Position numbers and translations under genes: made by a program
Source: an uncultured Mycolicibacterium sp.
GTDB lineage: Bacteria > Actinomycetota > Actinomycetes > Mycobacteriales > Mycobacteriaceae
Assembly: GCF_937941905.1 (NCBI RefSeq)
Contig: NZ_CALDGS010000033.1
Location: 1-49,502, forward strand
Direction: 5' to 3'
Length of the DNA stretch: 49,502 nucleotides
In this document: piece after piece, positions 27,651-34,995 of the stretch
Layout: each line of letters begins with the position of its first letter
Position numbering within the stretch: the stretch's first letter is position 1
Notes under the pieces: model-generated
The model's database searches: none
The model's input: only the letters and a program-made list of their open reading frames with translations
Told to the model about the DNA's origin: nothing

Positions 27651-27665
27651 ATCATGAATCATGAT
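27651..27665. promoter_or_regulatory. Perfect operator-like palindrome ATCATGA-A-TCATGAT
   Basis: Perfect 7-bp arms around one central base, lying in the region shared by the divergent MpaB operon and the small membrane-protein gene at 27746. If the oxygenase starts at 27622, the palindrome sits in its 5' leader or promoter, a typical place for a TetR- or MarR-type repressor. Confidence 0.55.
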
Positions 27666-27733
27666 GCACTTCCCTCCGGCCCGATCACGGTGGATTCGCC
27701 GGAAATCCCCTGCATCACGCCGCGAATCCTGAT

Positions 27734-27746
27734 TAACTTCCGGCCA
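27734..27746 (+). promoter_or_regulatory. Leaderless promoter (-10 TAACTT)
   Basis: TAACTT at 27734-27739, six bases, then ATG at 27746. Confidence 0.6.
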
Positions 27747-28003
27747 TGGGGGAAGCGGAGGAGGCGCAACCGCCGGCGGTACTCGCGCTGGTCCGCCGGG
27801 TGCTGGCGTACCGGCTGAGCATCGCCGAGCTGATCGGGCTGGCGATCCTGCTCGCCACCCCGTACCTGGTGATCGGGGTGGTCTGGTCGGCCACCCACAC
27901 CGACCACCTGGCCGAGCTGAGCGGGGCCGACCTGGTGGTGTCGTTCCTCGGCTCGATCGTGTCCTGGCCGGTGTTGCTGTTCGCCGACGTGTGCATGGTC
28001 TAG
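27746..28003 (+). CDS. Small membrane protein, paralogue of the one at 26473
   Basis: 85-aa protein with two hydrophobic helices (about 29-50 and 64-83) after a short acidic N-terminus (MGEAEEAQPP). It is clearly related to the 83-aa protein on the other side of the MpaB oxygenase: both have RRVL-x-YR, a Pro-Tyr in helix 1, a His-x-Asp in the loop and a terminal CM-x. Its TAG stop shares the tetramer CTAG (28000-28003) with the stop of the convergent GH65 gene. Function unknown; likely part of the same membrane module. Confidence 0.8.
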   Translation: MGEAEEAQPPAVLALVRRVLAYRLSIAELIGLAILLATPYLVIGVVWSATHTDHLAELSGADLVVSFLGSIVSWPVLLFADVCMV

Positions 28004-30372
28004 CCGTGCTGCCCCGGCGGGTGGTGCCGGCGGCGCAGCGGTTCGCGGCCGGGCGGCTGCTGCGGCGGCGGCAGCAACGGGCGGCGCCGCCGGACCGGCT
28101 GCTCGGTGGGGGCCGTCGTGGTCAGCGTCACCGGGGTCCCGGCGTGCCGGATGGTCAGCGCGCCGTCCGGCCCGTCGCGCAGGGTGTACCGCACCCGTTC
28201 GTGGTCGACGTCGACGGTGAGCCGGAAGCCGCGCCAGCGCAGCCGGAACCGCAGCCGGGAGATGCCGCTGGGCAGCTGCGGGTCGAGCGCGAGCACGCCC
28301 TCGTCGTCGCGCAGCCCGCCGAACCCCGCCACCAGGGCGATCCACGCCCCGGCCAGCGACGCCATGTGCAGCCCGTCGCGGGTGTTGTGGTGCAGGTCGC
28401 GCAGATCGACCATGGCGGCCTCGTAGGCGTAGTCGTGGGCCAGCTCGAGATGACCCACCTCGGCGCACAGCACCGCCTGGGTGCACGCCGACAGGGACGA
28501 GTCGCGGGTGGTGCGCCGCTCGTAGTAGTCGACGTTGCGGGCCTTCTGCTCGGGGGTGAAGGCGTGGCTGCACCAGTGCATGGCCAGCACCAGGTCGGCC
28601 TGCTTGATCACCTGTGCCGGATACAGCCGCACGTAGGGCTCGTGCAGCAGCAGCGGGTAGCGGGTGTTGGCGGTGAAGTTCCACTCCCGCAGCGTGGTGA
28701 AGCCCTCGCACTGCTGGTGCACGCCGAGCTCGTCGTCGTAGGGGATGTGCACCGCGTCGGCGGCCGCCCGCCAGGCCGCGATCTCGTCGGTGGTGACGCC
28801 GAGTTCCTCGGCGCCGCCGGGATGGCGGGCGCAGGCGTCGGCGGCGGCGCGCAGGTTCAGCGCGGCCATCAGGTTGGTGAACAGGTTGTCGCGCACCACC
28901 GCGGTGTACTCGTCCGGCCCGGTCACCCCGTCGAGGTGCCACACCCCGTGCCGGTCGAAGTGCCCCAGCGAGCGCCACATCCGGGCGGTCTCCACCAGCA
29001 CCGCCAACCCGCACTCGGCCTCCAGCGACTCGTCGCCGGTGACGGTGCGGTAGCGCTCGAAGGCCAGCGCGATGTCGGCGTTGACGTGCCAGGCCGCGGT
29101 GCCGGCCGGCCAGTAGGCCGAGCACTCCTCGCCGGAGATGGTGCGCCACGGGAACGCCGCGCCGTCGAGGTCGAGCACCGCGGCGCGGTCCCGGGCCAGA
29201 TCCAGGGTGGAGGCCCGCCAGCGCAACGCGTCGGCGGCGGCGTGCGGTGCGGTGTAGGTGAGCACCGGCAGCACGAACCCCTCGGTGTCCCAGAACGCGT
29301 GCCCGTCGTAGCCGGTGCCGGTCAGGCCCTTGCCGCCGATGGCGCGGCGCTCGGCCCGCGCCGCCGCCTGCAGCACGTGGAACAGCGCGAACCGCACCGC
29401 CTGCTGACAGTCCGGGTCGCCCTCGACCTCGACGTCGGCGCAGTCCCAGAACTCGTCGAGGTAGCGGCGCTGGGCGTCGAGCAGGCCCTGCCATCCGGTG
29501 TAGCGGGCGCCGGTCAGCGCGCCGGCGACCTGGTCGCGCAGCGCCGGGCGGGACCGCAGGCTGGACCAGCCGTAGGCCAGGAACTTCACGATGCGCAGCC
29601 GCTGGCCGGGCCGCAGCCCGCAGATGATCGTGGTGCGGGCCCAGTCCGGGCGGGCCTCGGTGTCCACCTCCACTCGGCCGGGCACGTCGATGACGTGGTC
29701 CATGCCGGCGGCCATGGTCAGCGCGCTGGCCCGGGTGCGGTGCAGCAGCACCGCGCCGTGGTCGGTGGTCTCGTGGTGCACCGGCTCCAGCGGGTCCTCG
29801 AGCACCACCGCCACCCGCGGGTCGGCCGACGGGGCGGGCAGGTCCTCGTTGGCGACGAGCTCGGACTGCACGGTGATCAGCGTGTACGCGTCGACCGGTT
29901 CGATGATGTACTCGATGGCGGCCACGCTGCGCTGGGTCAGCGACACCAGCCGGGTGCTGCGGACGCGCACCTCCTTGCCGGCCGGGGAGCGCCAGTGCGC
30001 GGTGCGCACCAGCGTGCCGGCGCGCAGGTCGAGCACCCGTTCGTGTTCGACGAGCGCGCCGTAGCGGACGTCGAAGGGTTCGTCGTCGACGAGCAGCCGG
30101 ATCAGTTTGCCGTTGGTGACGTTGATGATCGACTGCCCCTCCTCGGGGTAGCCGAACCCGGCCTCGGCGTAGGGCAGCGGCCGCTTCTCGTGGAAGCCGT
30201 TGAGATAGGTGCCGGGCAGGCCGTGCGGTTCGCCCTCGTCGAGGTTGCCGCGCAGCCCGATGTGGCCGTTGGACAGCGCGAAGATCGACTCGGACTCGCC
30301 GAGCAGCCGCAGGTCCAGCGCGGTCTCCCGGACCTGCCAGGGCTCCACCGGGAAACGGTCGTCACTGATCAT
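28000..30372 (-). CDS. Glycoside hydrolase family 65 (maltose/trehalose/kojibiose phosphorylase type)
   Basis: 790-aa GH65 enzyme, related to M. tuberculosis Rv3401. Domains run N-terminal beta-sandwich (to about 270), (alpha/alpha)6 barrel and C-terminal beta domain. The catalytic acid Glu is in GVTGPDEYT at about residue 485, the phosphate/sugar-site motif YDGHAFWDTEGF is near 365, and KQADLVLAMHW near 590. Family members phosphorolyse or hydrolyse alpha-linked disaccharides, giving beta-glucose-1-phosphate that the adjacent HAD mutase could convert to glucose-6-phosphate. The last 35 residues are an unusual Pro/Arg/His-rich tail. ATG 30372 follows the HAD gene by nine bases. Confidence 0.92.
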   Translation of the reverse strand: MISDDRFPVEPWQVRETALDLRLLGESESIFALSNGHIGLRGNLDEGEPHGLPGTYLNGFHEKRPLPYAEAGFGYPEEGQSIINVTNGKLIRLLVDDEPFDVRYGALVEHERVLDLRAGTLVRTAHWRSPAGKEVRVRSTRLVSLTQRSVAAIEYIIEPVDAYTLITVQSELVANEDLPAPSADPRVAVVLEDPLEPVHHETTDHGAVLLHRTRASALTMAAGMDHVIDVPGRVEVDTEARPDWARTTIICGLRPGQRLRIVKFLAYGWSSLRSRPALRDQVAGALTGARYTGWQGLLDAQRRYLDEFWDCADVEVEGDPDCQQAVRFALFHVLQAAARAERRAIGGKGLTGTGYDGHAFWDTEGFVLPVLTYTAPHAAADALRWRASTLDLARDRAAVLDLDGAAFPWRTISGEECSAYWPAGTAAWHVNADIALAFERYRTVTGDESLEAECGLAVLVETARMWRSLGHFDRHGVWHLDGVTGPDEYTAVVRDNLFTNLMAALNLRAAADACARHPGGAEELGVTTDEIAAWRAAADAVHIPYDDELGVHQQCEGFTTLREWNFTANTRYPLLLHEPYVRLYPAQVIKQADLVLAMHWCSHAFTPEQKARNVDYYERRTTRDSSLSACTQAVLCAEVGHLELAHDYAYEAAMVDLRDLHHNTRDGLHMASLAGAWIALVAGFGGLRDDEGVLALDPQLPSGISRLRFRLRWRGFRLTVDVDHERVRYTLRDGPDGALTIRHAGTPVTLTTTAPTEQPVRRRRPLLPPPQQPPGREPLRRRHHPPGQHG

Positions 30373-30381
30373 GGGCTCGGC

Positions 30382-31152
30382 TCACGTCCCCGGCAGCAAC
30401 TCCGCGAGGTCGGTGACGACGAGGTCGGCGCCGCGGGCGCGCAGCGCGTCGGCCTGGCCGACCCGGTCCACCGCGACGACGAACCCGAACCCGCCGGCCG
30501 CCCCGGCGGTGACGCCGGGCAGCGCGTCCTCGAAGACCGCGGCCTCGGCCGGCGGCACGCCGAGCAGCGCGGCGGCCCGCAGGTAGGCGTCCGGGGCGGG
30601 TTTGCCGGCGAGCTGCTCGTCGCGCATGGTCACTCCGTCGACACGGTACTGCACGTACCGGTCCAGCCCGGTGATCCGCAGCACCTCGGCGGTGTTGGCG
30701 CTCGAGGACACCACCGCGGTGCCCAACCCGGCGGCGACCACGGCCTCCAGGTAGCGGCGCGACCCGTCGAACACGTGCACCCCGTCGCGTTCGAGCAGCT
30801 CGTGGAACAGCGCGTTCTTGCGGTTGCCCAGCCCGCAGACGGTGTCGGCGTCGGGCGGGTCGGCCGGATCCCCGTCGGGCAGCGTGATGCCGCGGCCGGC
30901 CAGGAACGCCCGCACCCCGTCCTCGCGGCGGCGGCCGTCGACGCAGCGGCGGTAGTCGTCGTCGGTGAACGGGCGGACCGGGCCGCGGGTGGTGCGGGCG
31001 TGCCGGCGCAGGAACGCGTCGAACATCGTCTTCCAGGCCGCCCGGTGCACGGCGGCGGTGTCGGTGAGCACCCCGTCGAGGTCGAACAGGCAGGCCCGGA
31101 TGCCCGCCGGCAGTCCGACCGCCGCGGGTCCGTGCGGGCTCGACGAGTTCAG
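30382..31152 (-). CDS. Beta-phosphoglucomutase-like HAD hydrolase
   Basis: About 256-aa HAD-superfamily protein, similar to M. tuberculosis Rv3400. Motif I is CLFDLDGVLTDTA, the cap contains VDGRRREDGVRAFL and GLGNRKN, motif II is VVSSSAN, and motifs III/IV are GKPAPDAYLRA and VFEDALPGV. Beta-phosphoglucomutase interconverts beta-glucose-1-phosphate and glucose-6-phosphate, matching the following GH65 enzyme. The start is a problem: no ATG, GTG or TTG lies between the purU body and the HAD motif. The best placed codon is CTG 31152, overlapping the purU stop as CTGA. A start inside purU or a sequence error is possible. Confidence 0.82.
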   Translation of the reverse strand: MNSSSPHGPAAVGLPAGIRACLFDLDGVLTDTAAVHRAAWKTMFDAFLRRHARTTRGPVRPFTDDDYRRCVDGRRREDGVRAFLAGRGITLPDGDPADPPDADTVCGLGNRKNALFHELLERDGVHVFDGSRRYLEAVVAAGLGTAVVSSSANTAEVLRITGLDRYVQYRVDGVTMRDEQLAGKPAPDAYLRAAALLGVPPAEAAVFEDALPGVTAGAAGGFGFVVAVDRVGQADALRARGADLVVTDLAELLPGT

Positions 31153-32012
31153 GAGAACACCACCGTCTTTCGTCCGTTGAGCATGACCCGGCGGTCGGCG
31201 TGGGCGGCGACCGCGCGGGACAGGGCGCGGGCCTCCAGGTCGCGGCCGATGGCGGCGAGCTCCTTCGGCCCGTACTCGTGGGTGACCCGCTCGAAGTCCT
31301 GCTCGATGATCGGGCCCTCGTCCAGGTCGGCGGTGACGTAGTGCGCGGTGGCGCCGACGACCTTGACGCCCTTGGCGTAGGCCTGTTCGTAGGGCCGGGC
31401 GCCCTTGAACGAGGGCAGCAGCGAGTGGTGGATGTTGATGGCCCGGCCGGCCAGCTCGGCGCACAGCCCGTCGGAAAGGATCTGCATGTAGCGGGCCAGC
31501 ACCACGGTGTCGATGCGGAACTCGGCGATGAGTTCGCGCAGCCGGTCCTCGGCGGCCGGTTTGGTGTCCGGGGTGACCGGGATGTGGAAGTACGGGATGC
31601 CGTGCCATTCCACCAGGCCGCGGAAGTCCTCGTGGTTGGACACCACCGCCTCGATGGTGGCCGGCAGGGCCCCGATGTTGACCTTGTGCAGCAGGTCGTT
31701 GAGGCAGTGCCCGTACCGGCTGACCATCACCAGCAGCCGGTCCCGCGCCGAGTAAGCCTTGATGGCGAAGTCCAGTCCCATCTGCTCGGCGACGCCGGCG
31801 AAGTCGTCGCGCACGTCCTGCACCCGCTGCGGGCCGTCGAGGTAGGCGAAGTGCACCCGCATGAAGAACTGCCCGGTGCCCTCGTCGCCGAACTGGGTGC
31901 TCTTCTTGATCGAGGCGTTGCGCTCGGCCAGGAAAGTCGACACCCCGGCGACGACGCCCGGGCGGTCCTTGCAGGAGATGTTGAGGATGAACTCGGTGTC
32001 GGTGGTGGTCAT
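31149..32012 (-). CDS. purU: Formyltetrahydrofolate deformylase PurU
   Basis: 287-aa enzyme that hydrolyses 10-formyl-THF to formate and THF, balancing one-carbon pools. An N-terminal ACT domain (ILNISCKDRPGVVAGVSTFLAE) is followed by a formyltransferase-like domain with the catalytic motif NIHHSLLPSFKGARPY, the His in GATAHYVT and Asp in DLDEGPIIEQD. Length fits the family. ATG 32012 has GAAGGG upstream. The stop overlaps the HAD gene, an unusual operon partner for a folate enzyme. Confidence 0.95.
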   Translation of the reverse strand: MTTTDTEFILNISCKDRPGVVAGVSTFLAERNASIKKSTQFGDEGTGQFFMRVHFAYLDGPQRVQDVRDDFAGVAEQMGLDFAIKAYSARDRLLVMVSRYGHCLNDLLHKVNIGALPATIEAVVSNHEDFRGLVEWHGIPYFHIPVTPDTKPAAEDRLRELIAEFRIDTVVLARYMQILSDGLCAELAGRAINIHHSLLPSFKGARPYEQAYAKGVKVVGATAHYVTADLDEGPIIEQDFERVTHEYGPKELAAIGRDLEARALSRAVAAHADRRVMLNGRKTVVFS

Positions 32013-32081
32013 CGGCCCTTCGGGTGGGATCGGCTGGGTTGTCTGGTCTTCTTCATACCCCAGCCGGTCCCACCCGCCGGG

Positions 32082-33527
32082 TCAGAGCGCGATGTATTTC
32101 GTGTCGAGGTACTCGTCGATGCCCTCGACCCCGCCTTCCCGGCCGAAACCGGACTCCTTGACCCCGCCGAACGGGGCGGCCGGGTCGGAGATGATGCCGC
32201 GGTTCACCCCGACCATGCCGGCCTTGAGCGCGGTGGCCACCCGCATCGCCCGGTCCAGGTCGCGGGTGTAGAAGTAGGCGGCCAGGCCGTACTCGGTGTC
32301 GTTGGCGGCGGCGACGGCCTCGTCCTCGGAGCCGACCACGACGATCGGCGCGACCGGACCGAAGATCTCCTCGCGCAGCAGCCGCGCGTCGGCCGGCACC
32401 CGGTCCAGCACGGTGGGCGGGTAGAAGTTGCCCGGCCCGTCGGGCAGCTGCCCGCCGGTGCGGACCCGGGCGCCCTTGAGCACCGCGTCGGTGACCAGCC
32501 CGTGCACGATGTCGCGCTGGCGGCGGGTGATCAACGGCCCGAGGTCGGTGCCCTCGTCCAGGCCGTGGCCGGTGCGCAGGGCGGCGATCCGGTCGGTGAA
32601 CTTGGCGGTGAACTCCTCGGCGACGGCCGCCTCGACGTAGAACCGGTTGGCCGCCGTGCACGCCTCGCCGCCGTTGCGCATCTTGGCGGCCAGCGCGCCC
32701 TCGACGGCGGCGTCGACGTCGGCGTCGGCGAACACCAGGAACGGTGCGTTGCCGCCGAGCTCCATCGAGGTGCGCTGCAGCCGCTCGGCCGAGGCGCGGA
32801 CCAGCAGCTTGCCCACCCCGGTGGAGCCGGTGAAGGTGATCTTGCGGATGCGCGGGTCGGCGATCAGCGGCTCGGTCAGCGCCGCGGCGCTCGAGGTCGG
32901 CAGGATCGACAGCACCCCGGCGGGCAGGCCGGCGTCGGCGAACACCTGCCCGAGCAGCAGCATGGTCAGCGGCGTCTCGGCGGCCGGTTTGACGATGATC
33001 GGGCAGCCGGCGGCCAGCGCCGGGCCGATCTTGCGGGTGGCCATGGCCAGCGGGAAGTTCCACGGGGTGATGGCCAGCACCGGCCCGACCGGCTCCTTGG
33101 TGACCAGGATGCGCCCGGTCCCGGCGGGGGCGGCGGCGGTGCGGCCGTTGATGCGCACCGCCTCCTCGGCGAACCAGCGCAGGAACTCCGCGCCGTAGTT
33201 CACCTCGCCGCGCGCCTCGGCCAGCGTCTTGCCCATCTCCAGGGTGATGACGCGGGCGAAGTCGTCGGCCCGTTCGTGCACGAGTTCGAAGGCGCGGCGC
33301 AGGATCTCGCCGCGCTGCCGGGCCGGGGTGGCGGCCCAGTCGGCCTGCGCGGCGACGGCGAGCTCCAGGGCGTGCAGGCCGTCGGCGGCGCCGGCGTCGG
33401 CGACCTCGGCGAGCACCTCGTCGGTGGCGGGATCCCGCACCGGGAAGGTGGCGCCGGTCGCGGCGGCGGTCCGGGTGCCGCCCAGCCACAGCCCGGTCGG
33501 CACCCCGGCGGGCAGGGCGCGGCTCAT
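32082..33527 (-). CDS. gabD2: Succinate-semialdehyde dehydrogenase (GabD2-like aldehyde dehydrogenase)
   Basis: 481-aa NAD(P)-dependent aldehyde dehydrogenase that should oxidise succinate semialdehyde to succinate, the second step of GABA breakdown. Motifs: ITPWNFPLAMATRKIGPAL (cofactor site), TFTGSTGVGK, catalytic Glu in SMELGGN near residue 256 and catalytic Cys in GGEACTAANR near 290. The C-terminus PFGGVKESGFGREGG is typical. ATG 33527 overlaps the gabT stop (ATGA), so the two are one operon. The open frame continues far upstream on this strand only because the opposite coding is so GC-rich. Confidence 0.92.
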   Translation of the reverse strand: MSRALPAGVPTGLWLGGTRTAAATGATFPVRDPATDEVLAEVADAGAADGLHALELAVAAQADWAATPARQRGEILRRAFELVHERADDFARVITLEMGKTLAEARGEVNYGAEFLRWFAEEAVRINGRTAAAPAGTGRILVTKEPVGPVLAITPWNFPLAMATRKIGPALAAGCPIIVKPAAETPLTMLLLGQVFADAGLPAGVLSILPTSSAAALTEPLIADPRIRKITFTGSTGVGKLLVRASAERLQRTSMELGGNAPFLVFADADVDAAVEGALAAKMRNGGEACTAANRFYVEAAVAEEFTAKFTDRIAALRTGHGLDEGTDLGPLITRRQRDIVHGLVTDAVLKGARVRTGGQLPDGPGNFYPPTVLDRVPADARLLREEIFGPVAPIVVVGSEDEAVAAANDTEYGLAAYFYTRDLDRAMRVATALKAGMVGVNRGIISDPAAPFGGVKESGFGREGGVEGIDEYLDTKYIAL

Positions 33528-34888
33528 CGGGCGGTGACCCCCGCGGCCGCCCGGACCGCGTCGGCGAGCACCTCGAGGCCGTCGACGAGCAGCTCCTCGG
33601 GGATGACCAGCGGCGGCAGCAGCCGGACCACGTTGCCGTAGGTGCCGCAGGTCAGCAGGATCACGCCCTGGGCCAGGGCGTGCGCCACGACGGCCTTGGT
33701 GATGTCGGGGTCGGGTTCGTCGGTGCCGGGCTTGACGAACTCCACGGCCAGCATCGCGCCGCGGCCGCGGACGTCGCCGATGACGCCGACCTCGTCGGCC
33801 AGTGCCCGCAGCCGGGGCACCGCGACCGCCTCGATGCGGCGGGCGCGGGCGGGCAGGTCGAGCTGCTCCATCCGGTCCAGGGTGGCCAGCGCCGCCGCGC
33901 AGGCGACCGGGTTGCCGCCGTAGGTGCCGCCCAGGCCGCCGCCGTGCACGGCGTCGATGAGCTCGGCGCGGCCGGTGACCGCGGCCAGCGGCATGCCGCC
34001 GGCGATGCCCTTGGCCAGGGTCATCAGGTCGGGCACCACGCCCTCGTCGTTGCAGGCGAACCAGTCGCCGGTGCGGGCGAAGCCGGTCTGCACCTCGTCG
34101 GCGACGAACACCACGCCGTTGTCGCGGGCCCAGGCCGCCAGCGTGGGCAGGAAGCCCTTGGCGGGGGCGATGAACCCGCCCTCGCCCTGGATGGGCTCGA
34201 TCACCACGGCCGCGACGTTGCCCGCGCCGACCTGCTTCTCGATCAGGCCGATGGCGCGGCGGGCGGCCTGCTCGCCGGTGACCTCGCTGCCGTCGCGGTT
34301 GAGCGGCTCGCGGTACGGATACGAGCCGGGCACCCGGTAGACCTCCGGGGCGAACGGGCCGAAGCCCTGCTTGTAGGGCTGCACCTTGGCGGTCATCGCC
34401 ATGGTGAGGTTGGTGCGGCCGTGGTAGGCGTGGTCGAAGACCACCACCGCGTCGCGGCCGGTGGCGATGCGCGCGATCTTGACGGCGTTCTCCACCGCCT
34501 CGGCCCCGCTGTTGAACAGCACGGTGCGCTTGGCGTGATCGCCGGGGGTCAGGGCGGCCAGCCGCTCGGCGACGGCGATGTAGCCCTCGTACGGGGTGAC
34601 CATGAAGCAGGTGTGGGTGAAGTGGCCGACCTGTTCGCGCACCGCCGCCACGACCGCCGGGTCGGAGCCGCCGACGCTGGTGACGGCGATGCCGGAGCCG
34701 AGGTCGATCAGCGCGTTGCCGTCGACGTCGAGGATGATCCCGCCGTCGACGTCGGCGGCGTAGACGGGCACGGACGAGGCCACACCCGCCCCGACGGCGT
34801 GCTTGCGGCGTTCGGCCAGGGCCGCCGAGCGGGGGCCGGGCAGTTCGGTCTGCAGCTTGCGCTGCTGGGGAAGACGGTATTCGAGCAC
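33524..34888 (-). CDS. gabT: 4-aminobutyrate aminotransferase GabT
   Basis: 454-aa PLP-dependent class III aminotransferase moving the amino group of GABA to 2-oxoglutarate. Motifs: FNSGAEAVENAVKIAR near the PLP phosphate site, FDHAYHGRTNLTM, IEPIQGEGG, FVADEVQTGFARTG (Asp binding the PLP ring nitrogen) and the Schiff-base Lys in LAKGIAGGMP near 293. GTG 34888 is fixed by a leaderless promoter. Size agrees with M. tuberculosis GabT (449 aa). Operon with gabD2; divergent from the PucR gene, its likely regulator. Confidence 0.95.
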   Translation of the reverse strand: MLEYRLPQQRKLQTELPGPRSAALAERRKHAVGAGVASSVPVYAADVDGGIILDVDGNALIDLGSGIAVTSVGGSDPAVVAAVREQVGHFTHTCFMVTPYEGYIAVAERLAALTPGDHAKRTVLFNSGAEAVENAVKIARIATGRDAVVVFDHAYHGRTNLTMAMTAKVQPYKQGFGPFAPEVYRVPGSYPYREPLNRDGSEVTGEQAARRAIGLIEKQVGAGNVAAVVIEPIQGEGGFIAPAKGFLPTLAAWARDNGVVFVADEVQTGFARTGDWFACNDEGVVPDLMTLAKGIAGGMPLAAVTGRAELIDAVHGGGLGGTYGGNPVACAAALATLDRMEQLDLPARARRIEAVAVPRLRALADEVGVIGDVRGRGAMLAVEFVKPGTDEPDPDITKAVVAHALAQGVILLTCGTYGNVVRLLPPLVIPEELLVDGLEVLADAVRAAAGVTAR

Positions 34889-34900
34889 GGCTCGAGTATC
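34888..34900 (-). promoter_or_regulatory. Leaderless promoter (-10 GATACT) of gabT-gabD2
   Basis: On the minus strand GATACT (plus-strand 34895-34900) is six bases before the gabT GTG at 34888. Confidence 0.55.
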
Positions 34901-34929
34901 GGGACCGCGGGCCGACCGCGGCGATGTGC

Positions 34930-34995
34930 GTTTCGTCGAATCCGAGCGGTTCCTGCACGCCGTTTTGTCCAGTCCCGGACCTACCATGTCGGGCG
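34930..34995 (+). promoter_or_regulatory. Leaderless promoter and repeated GTTTYGTC sites before pucR
   Basis: TACCAT at 34982-34987, seven bases, then GTG 34995. GTTTCGTC at 34930-34937 recurs as GTTTTGTC at 34962-34969, 32 bp apart (about three turns), and the first overlaps the palindrome TTCG-T-CGAA (34932-34940). These could bind the PucR protein between the two divergent promoters. Confidence 0.45.

Noticed and set aside
27991..31341. 1116-aa plus-strand open frame
   Set aside because: Antisense to the GH65 and HAD genes; its Val/Gly/Gln-rich sequence has no domain pattern.
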